This document shows, piece by piece, positions 56,577-64,000 of a stretch of 64,000 nucleotides of DNA (its first letter is position 1; every line of letters starts with the position of its first letter). Location: NCBI GenBank assembly GCA_019695335.1, contig JAIBAF010000002.1, forward strand, positions 1 to 64,000, read 5' to 3'. The DNA is from a bacterium (lineage in GTDB: Bacteria; CLD3; SB21). Below the pieces are notes generated by a model. It was not told the DNA's origin. It was given only the letters and a program-made list of their open reading frames with translations, and did not search any database. The translations under genes and the position numbers were made by a program.

Positions 56577-57443
56577 ATGAAGACAAAAATTTTTCAGACC
56601 ATTTTGCAAGTGCTGGCTTGTGCAGCAGCGATCGTATTAATTTTTGCGGTTGATGCATTTATTAGCCCGGCTGCCGCTGACGTTCATACGGCAGCCGCCA
56701 TTTTGTTTTTGATCGTCGGTTTGCTTTTTGCAAAAACGGAAGCGCTTACCACGACGCAAAAACTCTTAGCGATCAATTTACCTTTGGTCGGGTTTCTTTG
56801 CGTGTTTGCAGGAGTGACCGATCCCATAACGCCTATTTTTTCGCTCACTGGAATTATATTCTCTGCTATTGGCCTTCTTATCAGACGAAAAACGGTGAAT
56901 TACTTCAAAGTTTCTTCTATGGTTGTTGGAGGTATTATTTACGCTTATATTTTTGGGTTTGTCGCATTGCCACGTTTAACCGCCAACAACAAAATGACCG
57001 TCACCGATACGGCTTCACCTTCGTTTGAATTGGTAACTTTAAGTAATGAAACTTTAAGCAGTAACGATCTGAAAGATCAGGTGGTTGTCCTTAATTTCTG
57101 GGCGACATGGTGCAGCAATTGCGTTCAGGAAATGCCCCAATTCAACACATTCGCTGCAAATTATAAGGGGAATGATCGTGTCAAAATATTGGCCGTTACT
57201 ATGGATGCCGAAGGTGAGACGCTCGAAAAAGCCAAAGCTTACATGAATAAAAAAGGCTACGATATTCCTTTGGCTTTCGATAAAAACATGAAAACGTACC
57301 AAACTTTGAAACTCGAAGATATCCCGGCAACTGTGGTTATCGACAAACGTGGCCATGTTCGGATGATTCATACTGGGTTTGGCTCTCAGGAAGATTACTC
57401 CGCTTTGTTAGATGAACAAGTTCAGTCTTTGCTTAATGAATAA
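56577..57443 (+). CDS. Membrane-anchored TlpA-like thioredoxin
   Basis: I choose the ATG at 56577, after AGGAGAAG; the longer in-frame start at 56496 lies upstream of the promoter and has no ribosome site. The first 135 residues carry about four or five hydrophobic segments. The C-terminal domain (about 150-288) is a TlpA/redoxin fold with the active-site Cys pair C179-S-N-C182 (WATWCSNC) and the cis-Pro loop EDIPATVVID. Such proteins reduce disulfides, for example in cytochrome c maturation. The multi-span N-terminus is unusual for TlpA. A terminator follows. Confidence 0.87.
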   Translation: MKTKIFQTILQVLACAAAIVLIFAVDAFISPAAADVHTAAAILFLIVGLLFAKTEALTTTQKLLAINLPLVGFLCVFAGVTDPITPIFSLTGIIFSAIGLLIRRKTVNYFKVSSMVVGGIIYAYIFGFVALPRLTANNKMTVTDTASPSFELVTLSNETLSSNDLKDQVVVLNFWATWCSNCVQEMPQFNTFAANYKGNDRVKILAVTMDAEGETLEKAKAYMNKKGYDIPLAFDKNMKTYQTLKLEDIPATVVIDKRGHVRMIHTGFGSQEDYSALLDEQVQSLLNE

Positions 57444-57468
57444 AAATCCTCAATATCCCATCCATATC

Positions 57469-57497
57469 AAAGCCGCCTTCGGGCGGCTTTTTCTTTT
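57469..57497 (+). terminator. Intrinsic terminator after the TlpA-like gene
   Basis: AAAGCCGCC pairs with GGCGGCTTT around a TTCG tetraloop, followed by TTCTTTTG. Confidence 0.9.
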
Positions 57498-57546
57498 GTA
57501 GTCTACGGCTGACACGCCTGATCCGAATTGCCCACATACAAATCGT

Positions 57547-57562
57547 CTTTCTGCCGATTGTT
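57547..57562 (+). promoter_or_regulatory. Second copy of the shared 16-base element
   Basis: CTTTCTGCCGATTGTT again. It overlaps the -35 of the promoter candidate TTGTTC (57558-57563)-17-TAAATT (57581-57586), in the same register as the first copy. Confidence 0.55.
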
Positions 57563-57586
57563 CCGCCATGCTGTTAACGTTAAATT
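57558..57586 (+). promoter_or_regulatory. Putative promoter of the single-domain regulator, possibly leaderless
   Basis: TTGTTC and TAAATT with a 17-base spacer. The expected transcription start is at about 57593, which is the A of the ATG; no ribosome site is visible before it, so the mRNA may be leaderless. Confidence 0.45.
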
Positions 57587-57592
57587 GACAGC

Positions 57593-57985
57593 ATGAAAAA
57601 CAAGGATACAAAAACTTTTTATCGCGTCGCAATTGCCGACGATTCGCACATCATTCGAGAACGTTTTACTCAATGGGTAAAACGTTGCCAGGGCTTTGAG
57701 ATGATCTGGGAGGCTGAAACAGGGCAGGAAGCGATCGAAAAATTTAAATCCTCTCGCGCGGATATTGTGATACTGGATATTGAAATGCCAAACGGCCATG
57801 GCATATCGGTGCTTGACGAAATAAAAAAAATAGAATCGGAGACCGTGGTCATTATGCTCACTAATTATCCATTGCCTCCATTTCGAAGACGTTGTTTACG
57901 AGCCGGAGCGGATCACTTTTTTGATAAAAGCACTGAGTTTGAAAAAGTATTTGAAACTATTCAAAACATGAACATTAATAATTAA
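57593..57985 (+). CDS. Single-domain response regulator (receiver only)
   Basis: A 130-residue CheY-like receiver without an output domain. Acidic pocket residues D16/D17 and phospho-acceptor D62 (VILDIEMPNGHG) are present, as are the MLTNYP segment (Thr) and a Lys near the end (FFDKSTEFEKV). It probably works as a phosphate relay or by binding a partner. Its promoter region carries the second copy of the 16-base element. The next gene encodes an Omp85-like barrel 18 bases downstream. Confidence 0.88.
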   Translation: MKNKDTKTFYRVAIADDSHIIRERFTQWVKRCQGFEMIWEAETGQEAIEKFKSSRADIVILDIEMPNGHGISVLDEIKKIESETVVIMLTNYPLPPFRRRCLRAGADHFFDKSTEFEKVFETIQNMNINN

Positions 57986-58003
57986 ACCGTAACAGGAGGA
58001 ACT

Positions 58004-59107
58004 ATGAACACATTTCGTTTTTTTGCCGCTTTAATCATTGTAATCTTTACAGCCGATATTATGGCTTTAGGTCATGCTACGGCTCAAAATGACTCTCTTG
58101 ACTCAGTAGGATTGAAAAAAAATCAATTGGATTGGTTTCCCATTGTTTTCTGGACGCCCGACACGCGATTTCTTGGCGGGGCTTTTTTGAGCTATTCTAT
58201 CCCCAAAACCGTGCATGGAGTCGAAGGTCATCCGACTTCGATCGCGTTGCCGCTGGTTTACACGCAGGAACATCAATACATGAGCGGTTTGGAAATGGAG
58301 CATTATTGGAACGACGAGCGCGACCGCATTAAAATCACTGCCGAGTATGTCAAGTTTTTCGAAGACTTTTATGGCATTGGCAATACACTACCGGAAAAAA
58401 ACAAAGAAGAATTTACGCCGCGTCGCTTCAGCTTTCAGGCCAATTACTACAAAAATGTTTCTGGAAGGTTTTTTGCAGGATTACAATATGAATATGAAGA
58501 TTACAGCGTCGTCAAAGCCAAATCCAGCGGTTTGATTGCGGACATGAATCTTAAAGGAACGACGATTACATCGGGTTTAGGTCTCGTCGCAATGCTGGAT
58601 ACGCGTAACGATGAAATCTATCCGCGTTCAGGTTCTTTTCATCAAGTGTCCATGGTGCCTTTTCACAGCATCATCGGCAGTGAAAAGAATTTTGTGCGGA
58701 CAACGATTGATGTTCGTCAATATTTTCGCATTGCCAAATCGCATGTGTTCGCGTACCAGGCCTACGCGGCTTTAACTTCCGGTCACACGCCGATGAATGA
58801 AATGGCGCTTTTTGGAGGTCAGAACCTGATGCGCGGATTTTACGGAGGCCGTTATCGCGACCGGCAGATGATTGCTGCTCAAGCGGAATACCGGTTGCCG
58901 CTTTTCTGGAGATTTGGAATGACCGGATTTGCCGGAATCGGCGACGTCGCCAATCAGGTTGGCGATTTTAGAACCAATGATCTAAAAGTTTCCGGCGGCG
59001 TTGGTTTACGGTTCGCTCTTGATAGAAAAAAACAACACAACATCCGGCTGGATTTAGCGTTTGGAAAAAACGCGGTACCGGCAATCGGAATCGGTGAAGC
59101 ATTTTAA
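58004..59107 (+). CDS. Omp85/BamA-like outer-membrane barrel protein
   Basis: The signal peptide ends ATA before Gln (residue 28 or so). The rest, about 340 residues, is the D15/surface-antigen barrel without POTRA domains: repeated strands with aromatic ends, the conserved TRNDEIYPRSGSFHQVSM strand pair, and the lid-lock RGFYGGRYRDRQ motif. The last residues are LRFALDRKK and IGEAF. It resembles the C-terminal barrel of BamA/TamA or patatin-linked barrels. Without POTRA it probably is not the main BamA. AGGAGGA precedes the ATG. Confidence 0.85.
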   Translation: MNTFRFFAALIIVIFTADIMALGHATAQNDSLDSVGLKKNQLDWFPIVFWTPDTRFLGGAFLSYSIPKTVHGVEGHPTSIALPLVYTQEHQYMSGLEMEHYWNDERDRIKITAEYVKFFEDFYGIGNTLPEKNKEEFTPRRFSFQANYYKNVSGRFFAGLQYEYEDYSVVKAKSSGLIADMNLKGTTITSGLGLVAMLDTRNDEIYPRSGSFHQVSMVPFHSIIGSEKNFVRTTIDVRQYFRIAKSHVFAYQAYAALTSGHTPMNEMALFGGQNLMRGFYGGRYRDRQMIAAQAEYRLPLFWRFGMTGFAGIGDVANQVGDFRTNDLKVSGGVGLRFALDRKKQHNIRLDLAFGKNAVPAIGIGEAF

Positions 59108-59133
59108 AAAAGAAAAAGAAGAAGGATAGAATC

Positions 59134-59427
59134 ATGCAAATCATTGATAAAGAATTACCGGTGTGTTATCGCAATTTTCTGAGCGGCGATAAATTGAAGC
59201 TTCGATTAATGAGCAGCAACAAACCGTCTTTAACCGAGCTCAATATGATCGGACGGTCGATTTTAGAGGCTTCAACAGCGGACCTATGCTTATCGGGATT
59301 ATTTATTCATCATTGGGAAACAATGTCTTTATGTGATGTCGATGAAACATTGGCCCAGATGGTTTCCGAAATCGGCGACGCCATACTCAGAAAAATCCGG
59401 AATGAATTGGACCACGGCCGCGTTTAA
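59134..59427 (+). CDS. Small protein of unknown function
   Basis: I do not recognise a family. A 97-residue mostly helical, acidic protein without a signal or membrane segment. It has five Cys/His-type residues in the middle (DLCLSGLFIHHWETMSLCDV), which could bind metal but do not form a known motif. It follows the barrel gene by 27 bases and has an AAGAAGAAGGA-type ribosome region, and a terminator lies after it, so translation is likely. Confidence 0.68.
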   Translation: MQIIDKELPVCYRNFLSGDKLKLRLMSSNKPSLTELNMIGRSILEASTADLCLSGLFIHHWETMSLCDVDETLAQMVSEIGDAILRKIRNELDHGRV

Positions 59428-59455
59428 TATATACAGAAGCCATTTCTCTCAACAT

Positions 59456-59487
59456 AAAACCCTTTTTTATAAAAGGGTTTTTTTATA
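59456..59487 (+). terminator. Intrinsic terminator before the M16 protease gene
   Basis: AAAACCCTTTT pairs with AAAAGGGTTTT around a four-base loop (TTAT) and is followed by TTTAT. Confidence 0.85.
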
Positions 59488-59566
59488 TGTTGGTTGTGCA
59501 ACTTCTGTTTCACGGTTTTCGTAGAGGTAGATCTCATCATTTTTTTTTATAATAAGGAAATTACCA

Positions 59567-62485
59567 ATGAAGAAAACGATCCTTTTGCTGTTTTTTCTGT
59601 TTCAAAACGCCTACTCCCAATACACCGTCACCGAACACAAAGATGGCGAATATACTTATAAAACAGTTAACGGAGATCTGCTTGGCGCACGGATATATAC
59701 ATTGAAGAACGGATTGACCGTCTATTTGTCCGTTTACAAAAATGCACCGCGTATTCAAACGTATGTCGTTCTTCGCACCGGAAGCAAGCAGGATCCGTCC
59801 GATGCAACGGGATTGGCGCATTATCTCGAACATTTGCTTTTCAAAGGAACGGATCGTTACGGAACGAAAGATTATGCCAAAGAAAAGATCGAACTTGATA
59901 AAATTGAAAATCTTTTTGAAATGCATCGCGCATCCAAAGACACTGCCCAGCGAAAATTAATCTACCATCAGATCGATTCAATTTCAGGAGTAGCAGCGCA
60001 GTACGCGATTGCCAACGAATTCGACAAAATGTTATCCGACATCGGCGCAAAAGGGACCAACGCCAATACGTGGTACGACCGCACGATATACATCAACGAT
60101 ATTCCGTCCAATGCACTTGAAAAATGGCTCGCAATCGAATCGGAAAGATATCGTAATCCGGTTTTCAGGATTTTCCATACTGAACTGGAAGCGGTATATG
60201 AAGAAAAAAACAGAACATTGGATAGTGATGCCCGGAAAATTTTCTACACGGTCATGGCATCGTTATTTAAGAATCATACGTACGGTACGCAAACGGGCAT
60301 CGGAACTATCGAACATTTGAAAAATCCGTCTCTCAAAAAAATCCGTGAATTTTACAACACCTATTATGTTCCCAATAACATGGCGCTTTGTCTTTCCGGA
60401 GATTTCGATCCGGATGTTACCATCCGCCAGATTGATAAATATTTCAGCGGTTTCAAATCCAAAGATGTTCCAAAGTACACTTTCAAACCGGAAGAAGAAA
60501 TTACTGCTCCGATTGTCAAAACAGTAATGGGGCCCAGCGCTGAATCCGTCACACTCGCATACCGTTTTCCCGGCGCAAACCATCCCGATGCCAAAACGCT
60601 CACGCTTATTGACCGGCTGCTGACCAACAGCACAGCCGGATTGATCGATCTCAATCTCGAACAAAAACAAAAAGTCTTGAGCGCAGGATGTTCGGCAGAA
60701 ATTTATGCTGATTACAGTATTCATATTTTTTCAGGTCAGCCGCGCGAAGGCCAGACTCTTGAAGAAGTCAAAGACTTGCTTTTAGGACAAATTGACTTGG
60801 TAAAAAAAGGCGAGTTCGATGAATCGATGATTCAAGCCATTGCAAAAAACATGAAAATTGAACAAATGCAGGCTTTTGAAAATAATGGAGGAAGAACGGA
60901 AGCGTTTGCCGATGCTTTTATGAATGGGATTTCATGGGAAAATTATGTTGCCGGTATCGATGCCATTTCCAAGATCTCCAAAAACGACGTTGTCAAAATC
61001 GCTAACCAATACTATAAAAATAATTATGTTGTTGTGTATAAAAAAACCGGAGCCGATACGACGATTCAAAAAATTGAGAAACCGAAAATAACACCGGTAA
61101 CTCTCAGCCGTCAGGATCGCAGCGAATTTCAAAATGAAATTCTCAAGATGAAGGAAGAAAAACTCAAACCGGTATTTCTCGATTTCAAAAAGGACATTAA
61201 AGAATTAAAATTGAATAACGGTATTACGCTGCAGTACCTCAAAAACACTGAGAACCAGCTTTTTACTATTTATTATCTGCTCGACATGGGAAGTCAGCAC
61301 GACCCTAAATTGGAATATGCCATTGATTTGCTGCAGTATCTTGGAACTGATAAATATTCTGCCGAACAAATCCGTAAAGAGTTTTATAAACTCGGATGCA
61401 GTTTTGGAGTTTCTGCCGGGGCCGATCAATCATTTGTTTTTTTGAATGGATTGGAGGAAAGTTTTGACGATGGATTAAAGCTGTTCGAACATCTTTTGAA
61501 AAATGCCAAACCGGATCAGGAAGCTTTGAATTTACTTGTTCAGGGCGAGATTAAAAAACGTACTGATGCAAAATTAAGTAAATCCAACATACTTTTCGGA
61601 GGTTTGAATAATTACGCAACGTACGGCGCTGTCAATCCATTTACGGACGTTTTGTCTGAAGAAACACTCAAAGCTTTGAAAGCTGAAGAATTGGTTCAAA
61701 AACTTCACGATCTTACTTCCTATTCTCATCGGGTATTATATTACGGATCACGGAATGATGAAAACCTCGTGCGATCACTCAATACAATTCATCAGACGCC
61801 GGCTCAGTTCAAACCGGTTCCCACGAAAAAAGAATACGCTCGAGCCGATATAAAGACCACTAAAGTTTACTTTGTGCCATATGACATGGTACAAACCGAG
61901 ATCATTTGGTTAAGTAAATCCGAGTCCTACCATCCCGAATGGGCGCCAACGGTTGGTTTGTACAACGAATATTTCGGCGGCGGAATGTCGTCGATCGTTT
62001 TTCAAACAATTCGTGAGTCAAAGGCGCTGGCGTACACCGTTTTTGCACGTTATATTCCGCCTTCCAAAAAAACAGATCCTTATTATTTACTCGCCTACGT
62101 CGGCACACAAGCCGACAAAATGAAAGAAGCGATCGATGGGGTCAATGACTTACTGAACAACCTTTCGTACTCGGAAATTCAGTTTGAGTCAGCCAAACAA
62201 GCGATCAAAAGCCGCATCGAATCGGAAAGGATAACCAAAACAGGGATTTTGTTTAGTTATGAAGCGGCAAAAAAACTCGGACTCAATTACGACTTACGCC
62301 AAAGTATATACCAGAAAATCGATCAAATTACCTTTGATGATGTGAAAAAATTTCAGGAAACGTATATCAAAAACAAACCTGCCGTGTATTGCATTATCGG
62401 ATCGAAAGACCGGATTAAAATGGACGACTTGAAAAAATATGGAGAGGTTGTTGAGTTGACGCTAAAAGATATTTTTGGTTATTAA
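59567..62485 (+). CDS. M16 family zinc metalloprotease
   Basis: An exported inverted-zincin peptidase. The signal peptide ends AYS before Gln (residue 17 or so). The zinc motif is H85-Y-L-E88-H89 (HYLEHLLF) and the second-shell acidic residue falls in TELEAVYEEKNR near residue 215. Two M16 core halves and a C-terminal half without the motif (about 560-970) match the pitrilysin/pre-sequence-protease plan. Such enzymes degrade peptides; a periplasmic place is expected here. 972 residues is the full two-part size. Confidence 0.94.
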   Translation: MKKTILLLFFLFQNAYSQYTVTEHKDGEYTYKTVNGDLLGARIYTLKNGLTVYLSVYKNAPRIQTYVVLRTGSKQDPSDATGLAHYLEHLLFKGTDRYGTKDYAKEKIELDKIENLFEMHRASKDTAQRKLIYHQIDSISGVAAQYAIANEFDKMLSDIGAKGTNANTWYDRTIYINDIPSNALEKWLAIESERYRNPVFRIFHTELEAVYEEKNRTLDSDARKIFYTVMASLFKNHTYGTQTGIGTIEHLKNPSLKKIREFYNTYYVPNNMALCLSGDFDPDVTIRQIDKYFSGFKSKDVPKYTFKPEEEITAPIVKTVMGPSAESVTLAYRFPGANHPDAKTLTLIDRLLTNSTAGLIDLNLEQKQKVLSAGCSAEIYADYSIHIFSGQPREGQTLEEVKDLLLGQIDLVKKGEFDESMIQAIAKNMKIEQMQAFENNGGRTEAFADAFMNGISWENYVAGIDAISKISKNDVVKIANQYYKNNYVVVYKKTGADTTIQKIEKPKITPVTLSRQDRSEFQNEILKMKEEKLKPVFLDFKKDIKELKLNNGITLQYLKNTENQLFTIYYLLDMGSQHDPKLEYAIDLLQYLGTDKYSAEQIRKEFYKLGCSFGVSAGADQSFVFLNGLEESFDDGLKLFEHLLKNAKPDQEALNLLVQGEIKKRTDAKLSKSNILFGGLNNYATYGAVNPFTDVLSEETLKALKAEELVQKLHDLTSYSHRVLYYGSRNDENLVRSLNTIHQTPAQFKPVPTKKEYARADIKTTKVYFVPYDMVQTEIIWLSKSESYHPEWAPTVGLYNEYFGGGMSSIVFQTIRESKALAYTVFARYIPPSKKTDPYYLLAYVGTQADKMKEAIDGVNDLLNNLSYSEIQFESAKQAIKSRIESERITKTGILFSYEAAKKLGLNYDLRQSIYQKIDQITFDDVKKFQETYIKNKPAVYCIIGSKDRIKMDDLKKYGEVVELTLKDIFGY

Positions 62486-62505
62486 TCGTTGTACAAATCG
62501 ATCAA

Positions 62506-62547
62506 AAAAACGAGGCAGCATAGAATTTCTGCCTCGTTTTTGTTTTT
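62506..62547 (+). terminator. Intrinsic terminator after the M16 protease gene
   Basis: AAAAACGAGGCAG pairs with CTGCCTCGTTTTT, followed by GTTTTTCC. Confidence 0.9.
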
Positions 62548-62563
62548 CCTTTCGCCAGTTAGC

Positions 62564-62592
62564 TTGACAAACCTTTATCAAATGAGTATATT
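62564..62592 (+). promoter_or_regulatory. Putative holB promoter
   Basis: TTGACA (62564-62569) and TATATT (62587-62592) with a 17-base spacer, an almost perfect consensus, 31 bases before the ATG. Confidence 0.65.
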
Positions 62593-62623
62593 CGAGCCCG
62601 TTTTTTAAACTTTTAAGGTACAC

Positions 62624-63751
62624 ATGTTATCGCGCGTTATCGGGCAGGAGTCGGCCAAGAAACAGATTTTAAATGCTTATCGCCACGAACGTCTTGCACA
62701 CGCCTACTTGATTACAGGTGATGAAGGATTGGGCGCTGAAGAATTAGCCGTGGAAATGGCTAAGTTTCTGCTGTGTGCCAATCCGGATCGCGAACGCTTC
62801 GAACCTTGCCAGCAATGCGCTAATTGCCGCAAAGTGTCGGAATTTCAGCACGCCGACGTTCATTATTATTTTCCGACATTGAAATCGACGGATGAAGAAA
62901 CGATGAGAGATATGCTTCAGGCCAAGGCCAGCGAATTGTACACCCGTGTTTATGTCGGCGGCGGAAGTATTCACATTGGTGATCCGGACAACCCTGAGAA
63001 AAATTCCATTCGTGGTCTTGCGCGTGAAACATCGCTGCGTTCATTCGAAGGCAATAAAAAAATTTTTATTCTAACCTATGTGAACGAAATGAACGATGAA
63101 GCAGCCAATGCGTTTTTGAAAATTCTTGAAGAACCTCCGCCGACAACATTTTTCTTTCTGACGGCAACGCGGCTACACACGTTACTTCCGACGATCATTT
63201 CGCGATGCCAGGCCGTAAAGTTATCGCCGGTTAAAGAAACAGATATCAAAAACGCTTTAATCAAAGAAAAAAACATCGAGACTGGTGAAGCGCAGTTGAT
63301 TGCCAAACTGGCCAATAGTAATTACGGCAAAGCGTTGGAATTGATAGGAGGAGATTTGGATCGTCGGCGTAAAACGATGCTGGATTTCCTGCTGGCAATC
63401 GTTTCGCCACAATCAACCGCTATCGTTCAAGCCGTAGACGCTATTCTTGCCGATACCGAAAAAGACAAAGCCGCGATTACCGATATTCTGATGATTATGC
63501 TGGCATGGTTCCAGGATATATTTTATATCAGGCATCTCCATGAGCATCCTGAAGCTCTCAAAAACAGCTTGATTAATCACGATCTAACCGATCGCTTAGA
63601 GAAATTTGTCCGCAATTTTCCACGAACCAACACGGAAACGGCTGTTTTTGAAATCGAAAAAGCTGTTGACCTTATATCCCGAAATGTCTATCTTAATTTG
63701 ATTTTAGTGAATCTAGGACTGAATTTACGCCACTTGGCGATAAAAAAATAA
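62624..63751 (+). CDS. holB: DNA polymerase III subunit delta prime
   Basis: HolB is a clamp-loader subunit that helps load the sliding clamp. The AAA+ fold is seen in LITGDEGLGAEELAVEMAKFLL, the sensor/arginine-finger region in TATRLHTLLPTIISRCQ (SRC motif), and the zinc-binding Cys set in CANPDRERFEPCQQCANC. The P-loop has a changed G-x-x-x-x-x pattern (GDEGLGAEEL lacks Lys), as in non-hydrolysing delta prime subunits. Length of 375 residues is in range. An insertion near residues 95-130 (VGGGSIHIGDPD) is seen, as in FCB-group homologues. Confidence 0.93.
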   Translation: MLSRVIGQESAKKQILNAYRHERLAHAYLITGDEGLGAEELAVEMAKFLLCANPDRERFEPCQQCANCRKVSEFQHADVHYYFPTLKSTDEETMRDMLQAKASELYTRVYVGGGSIHIGDPDNPEKNSIRGLARETSLRSFEGNKKIFILTYVNEMNDEAANAFLKILEEPPPTTFFFLTATRLHTLLPTIISRCQAVKLSPVKETDIKNALIKEKNIETGEAQLIAKLANSNYGKALELIGGDLDRRRKTMLDFLLAIVSPQSTAIVQAVDAILADTEKDKAAITDILMIMLAWFQDIFYIRHLHEHPEALKNSLINHDLTDRLEKFVRNFPRTNTETAVFEIEKAVDLISRNVYLNLILVNLGLNLRHLAIKK

Positions 63752-63825
63752 CCTACTTTTACGTTTCTGCAGTGCCAAAAAAATGATCGCAGGAACGTTA
63801 TTTATTTAATCAGAATTTCATATAC

Positions 63826-64000
63826 ATGAGTTATATTCAGATCGAATTCAAAAGCCATCGTAAAGAATATTTTGACAATAAAAATAATCTGACCATTAAA
63901 CGCGGCGACAACGTTATTGTACAAGCTGAAAGCGGGGTCGACCTTGGTCGCGTTACTCAAACGGGGGATCAGCTTCCATCCGAAATGGCCGGAAAAGAAA
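63826..64000 (+). CDS. ricT: PSP1/RicT-like protein (partial, cut by window edge)
   Basis: The window ends inside this gene. The visible 58 residues start MSYIQIEFKSHRKEYF and go on with a beta-strand region ending TIKRGDNVIVQAESGVDLGR, which fits the PSP1 N-terminal domain of RicT/YaaT. In Bacillus RicT associates with RicA and RicF for RNA processing. A holB-ricT order is common in Gram-positives and also occurs in FCB genomes. The ATG at 63826 lies 75 bases after holB; no strong ribosome site is visible, so a different start is possible. Confidence 0.72.
   Translation, partial: MSYIQIEFKSHRKEYFDNKNNLTIKRGDNVIVQAESGVDLGRVTQTGDQLPSEMAGKE

Noticed and set aside
1-64000. tRNA, rRNA, CRISPR array, prophage or transposase genes
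   Set aside because: I looked for cloverleaf-like intergenic segments, regular repeats and phage or transposase proteins and saw none; a tRNAscan or repeat search would be decisive.

Overview
The window is a dense piece of a Gram-negative chromosome of the FCB (Fibrobacteres-Chlorobi-Bacteroidetes) type. It has about 50 protein genes, short intergenic gaps, no rRNA or tRNA gene that I can see, no CRISPR array and no transposase. Pointers to the FCB group are exported proteins whose predicted signal peptidase I site is followed by Gln, a protein with a Fibrobacter-type FISUMP domain, a purH-mreBCD order like that of Chlorobi/Ignavibacteria-type genomes, an outer-membrane lifestyle (Omp85-like barrel, TolC/RND efflux, MCE protein) and a PSP1/RicT-like protein after holB. 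I cannot name the species. An uncultured lineage near Ignavibacteria, Calditrichaeota or KSB1 is a guess.

Layout. 0-4.1 kb (minus): surE, accD and the overlapping rimI-tsaB-tsaE block (tRNA t6A synthesis), then a 6-phosphogluconolactonase. 4.3-8.7 kb: a thiolase, a lipoprotein joining HEAT repeats to a cyclophilin domain, and convergent hemW. 9.0-18.9 kb (plus): an island of seven exported proteins. Five carry LPP20/FlgP-like domains (single, tandem, tripled or fused to a CsgG-like end), followed by an exported TPR-CHAT caspase-like protease and a TolB/FlgO-like TPR protein. This is the least explained part of the window. 19.0-24.7 kb: uvrA, hprK, an MCE (MlaD-like) protein and a ZIP metal transporter. 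24.7-31.2 kb (minus): glmS, an unknown lipoprotein, a HAD phosphatase, rodA and PBP2. 31.4-40.6 kb (plus): a TolC-adaptor-RND efflux set behind an operator-like palindrome, a PII-like protein, a DUF2892 membrane protein, cydAB and a rhodanese. 40.7-50.2 kb (minus): a FISUMP protein, a LuxR-type regulator and propeller histidine kinase that directly follow mreBCD, then purH and a small lipoprotein. 50.4-64 kb (plus): an S9 peptidase, a GAF/PAS protein, a second histidine kinase/LuxR regulator pair, a TlpA-like thioredoxin, a single-domain response regulator, an Omp85-like barrel, an M16 protease, holB and the start of a RicT/PSP1 gene.

How parts fit together. Cell-shape genes (mreBCD, PBP2, rodA) sit in two blocks, one of them followed at once by a sensor/regulator pair. 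The RND pump, PII-like protein, DUF2892, cytochrome bd and rhodanese look like a stress or respiration cluster in which the two halves of a YgaP-like protein flank cydAB. Putative sigma70-type promoters with 17-base spacers can be read before the LPP20 island, uvrA, the efflux operon, the S9 peptidase, the TlpA gene, the single-domain regulator and holB. Two of them share an identical 16-base element just downstream of a LuxR-type regulator gene. Intrinsic terminators are common and end many of these units.
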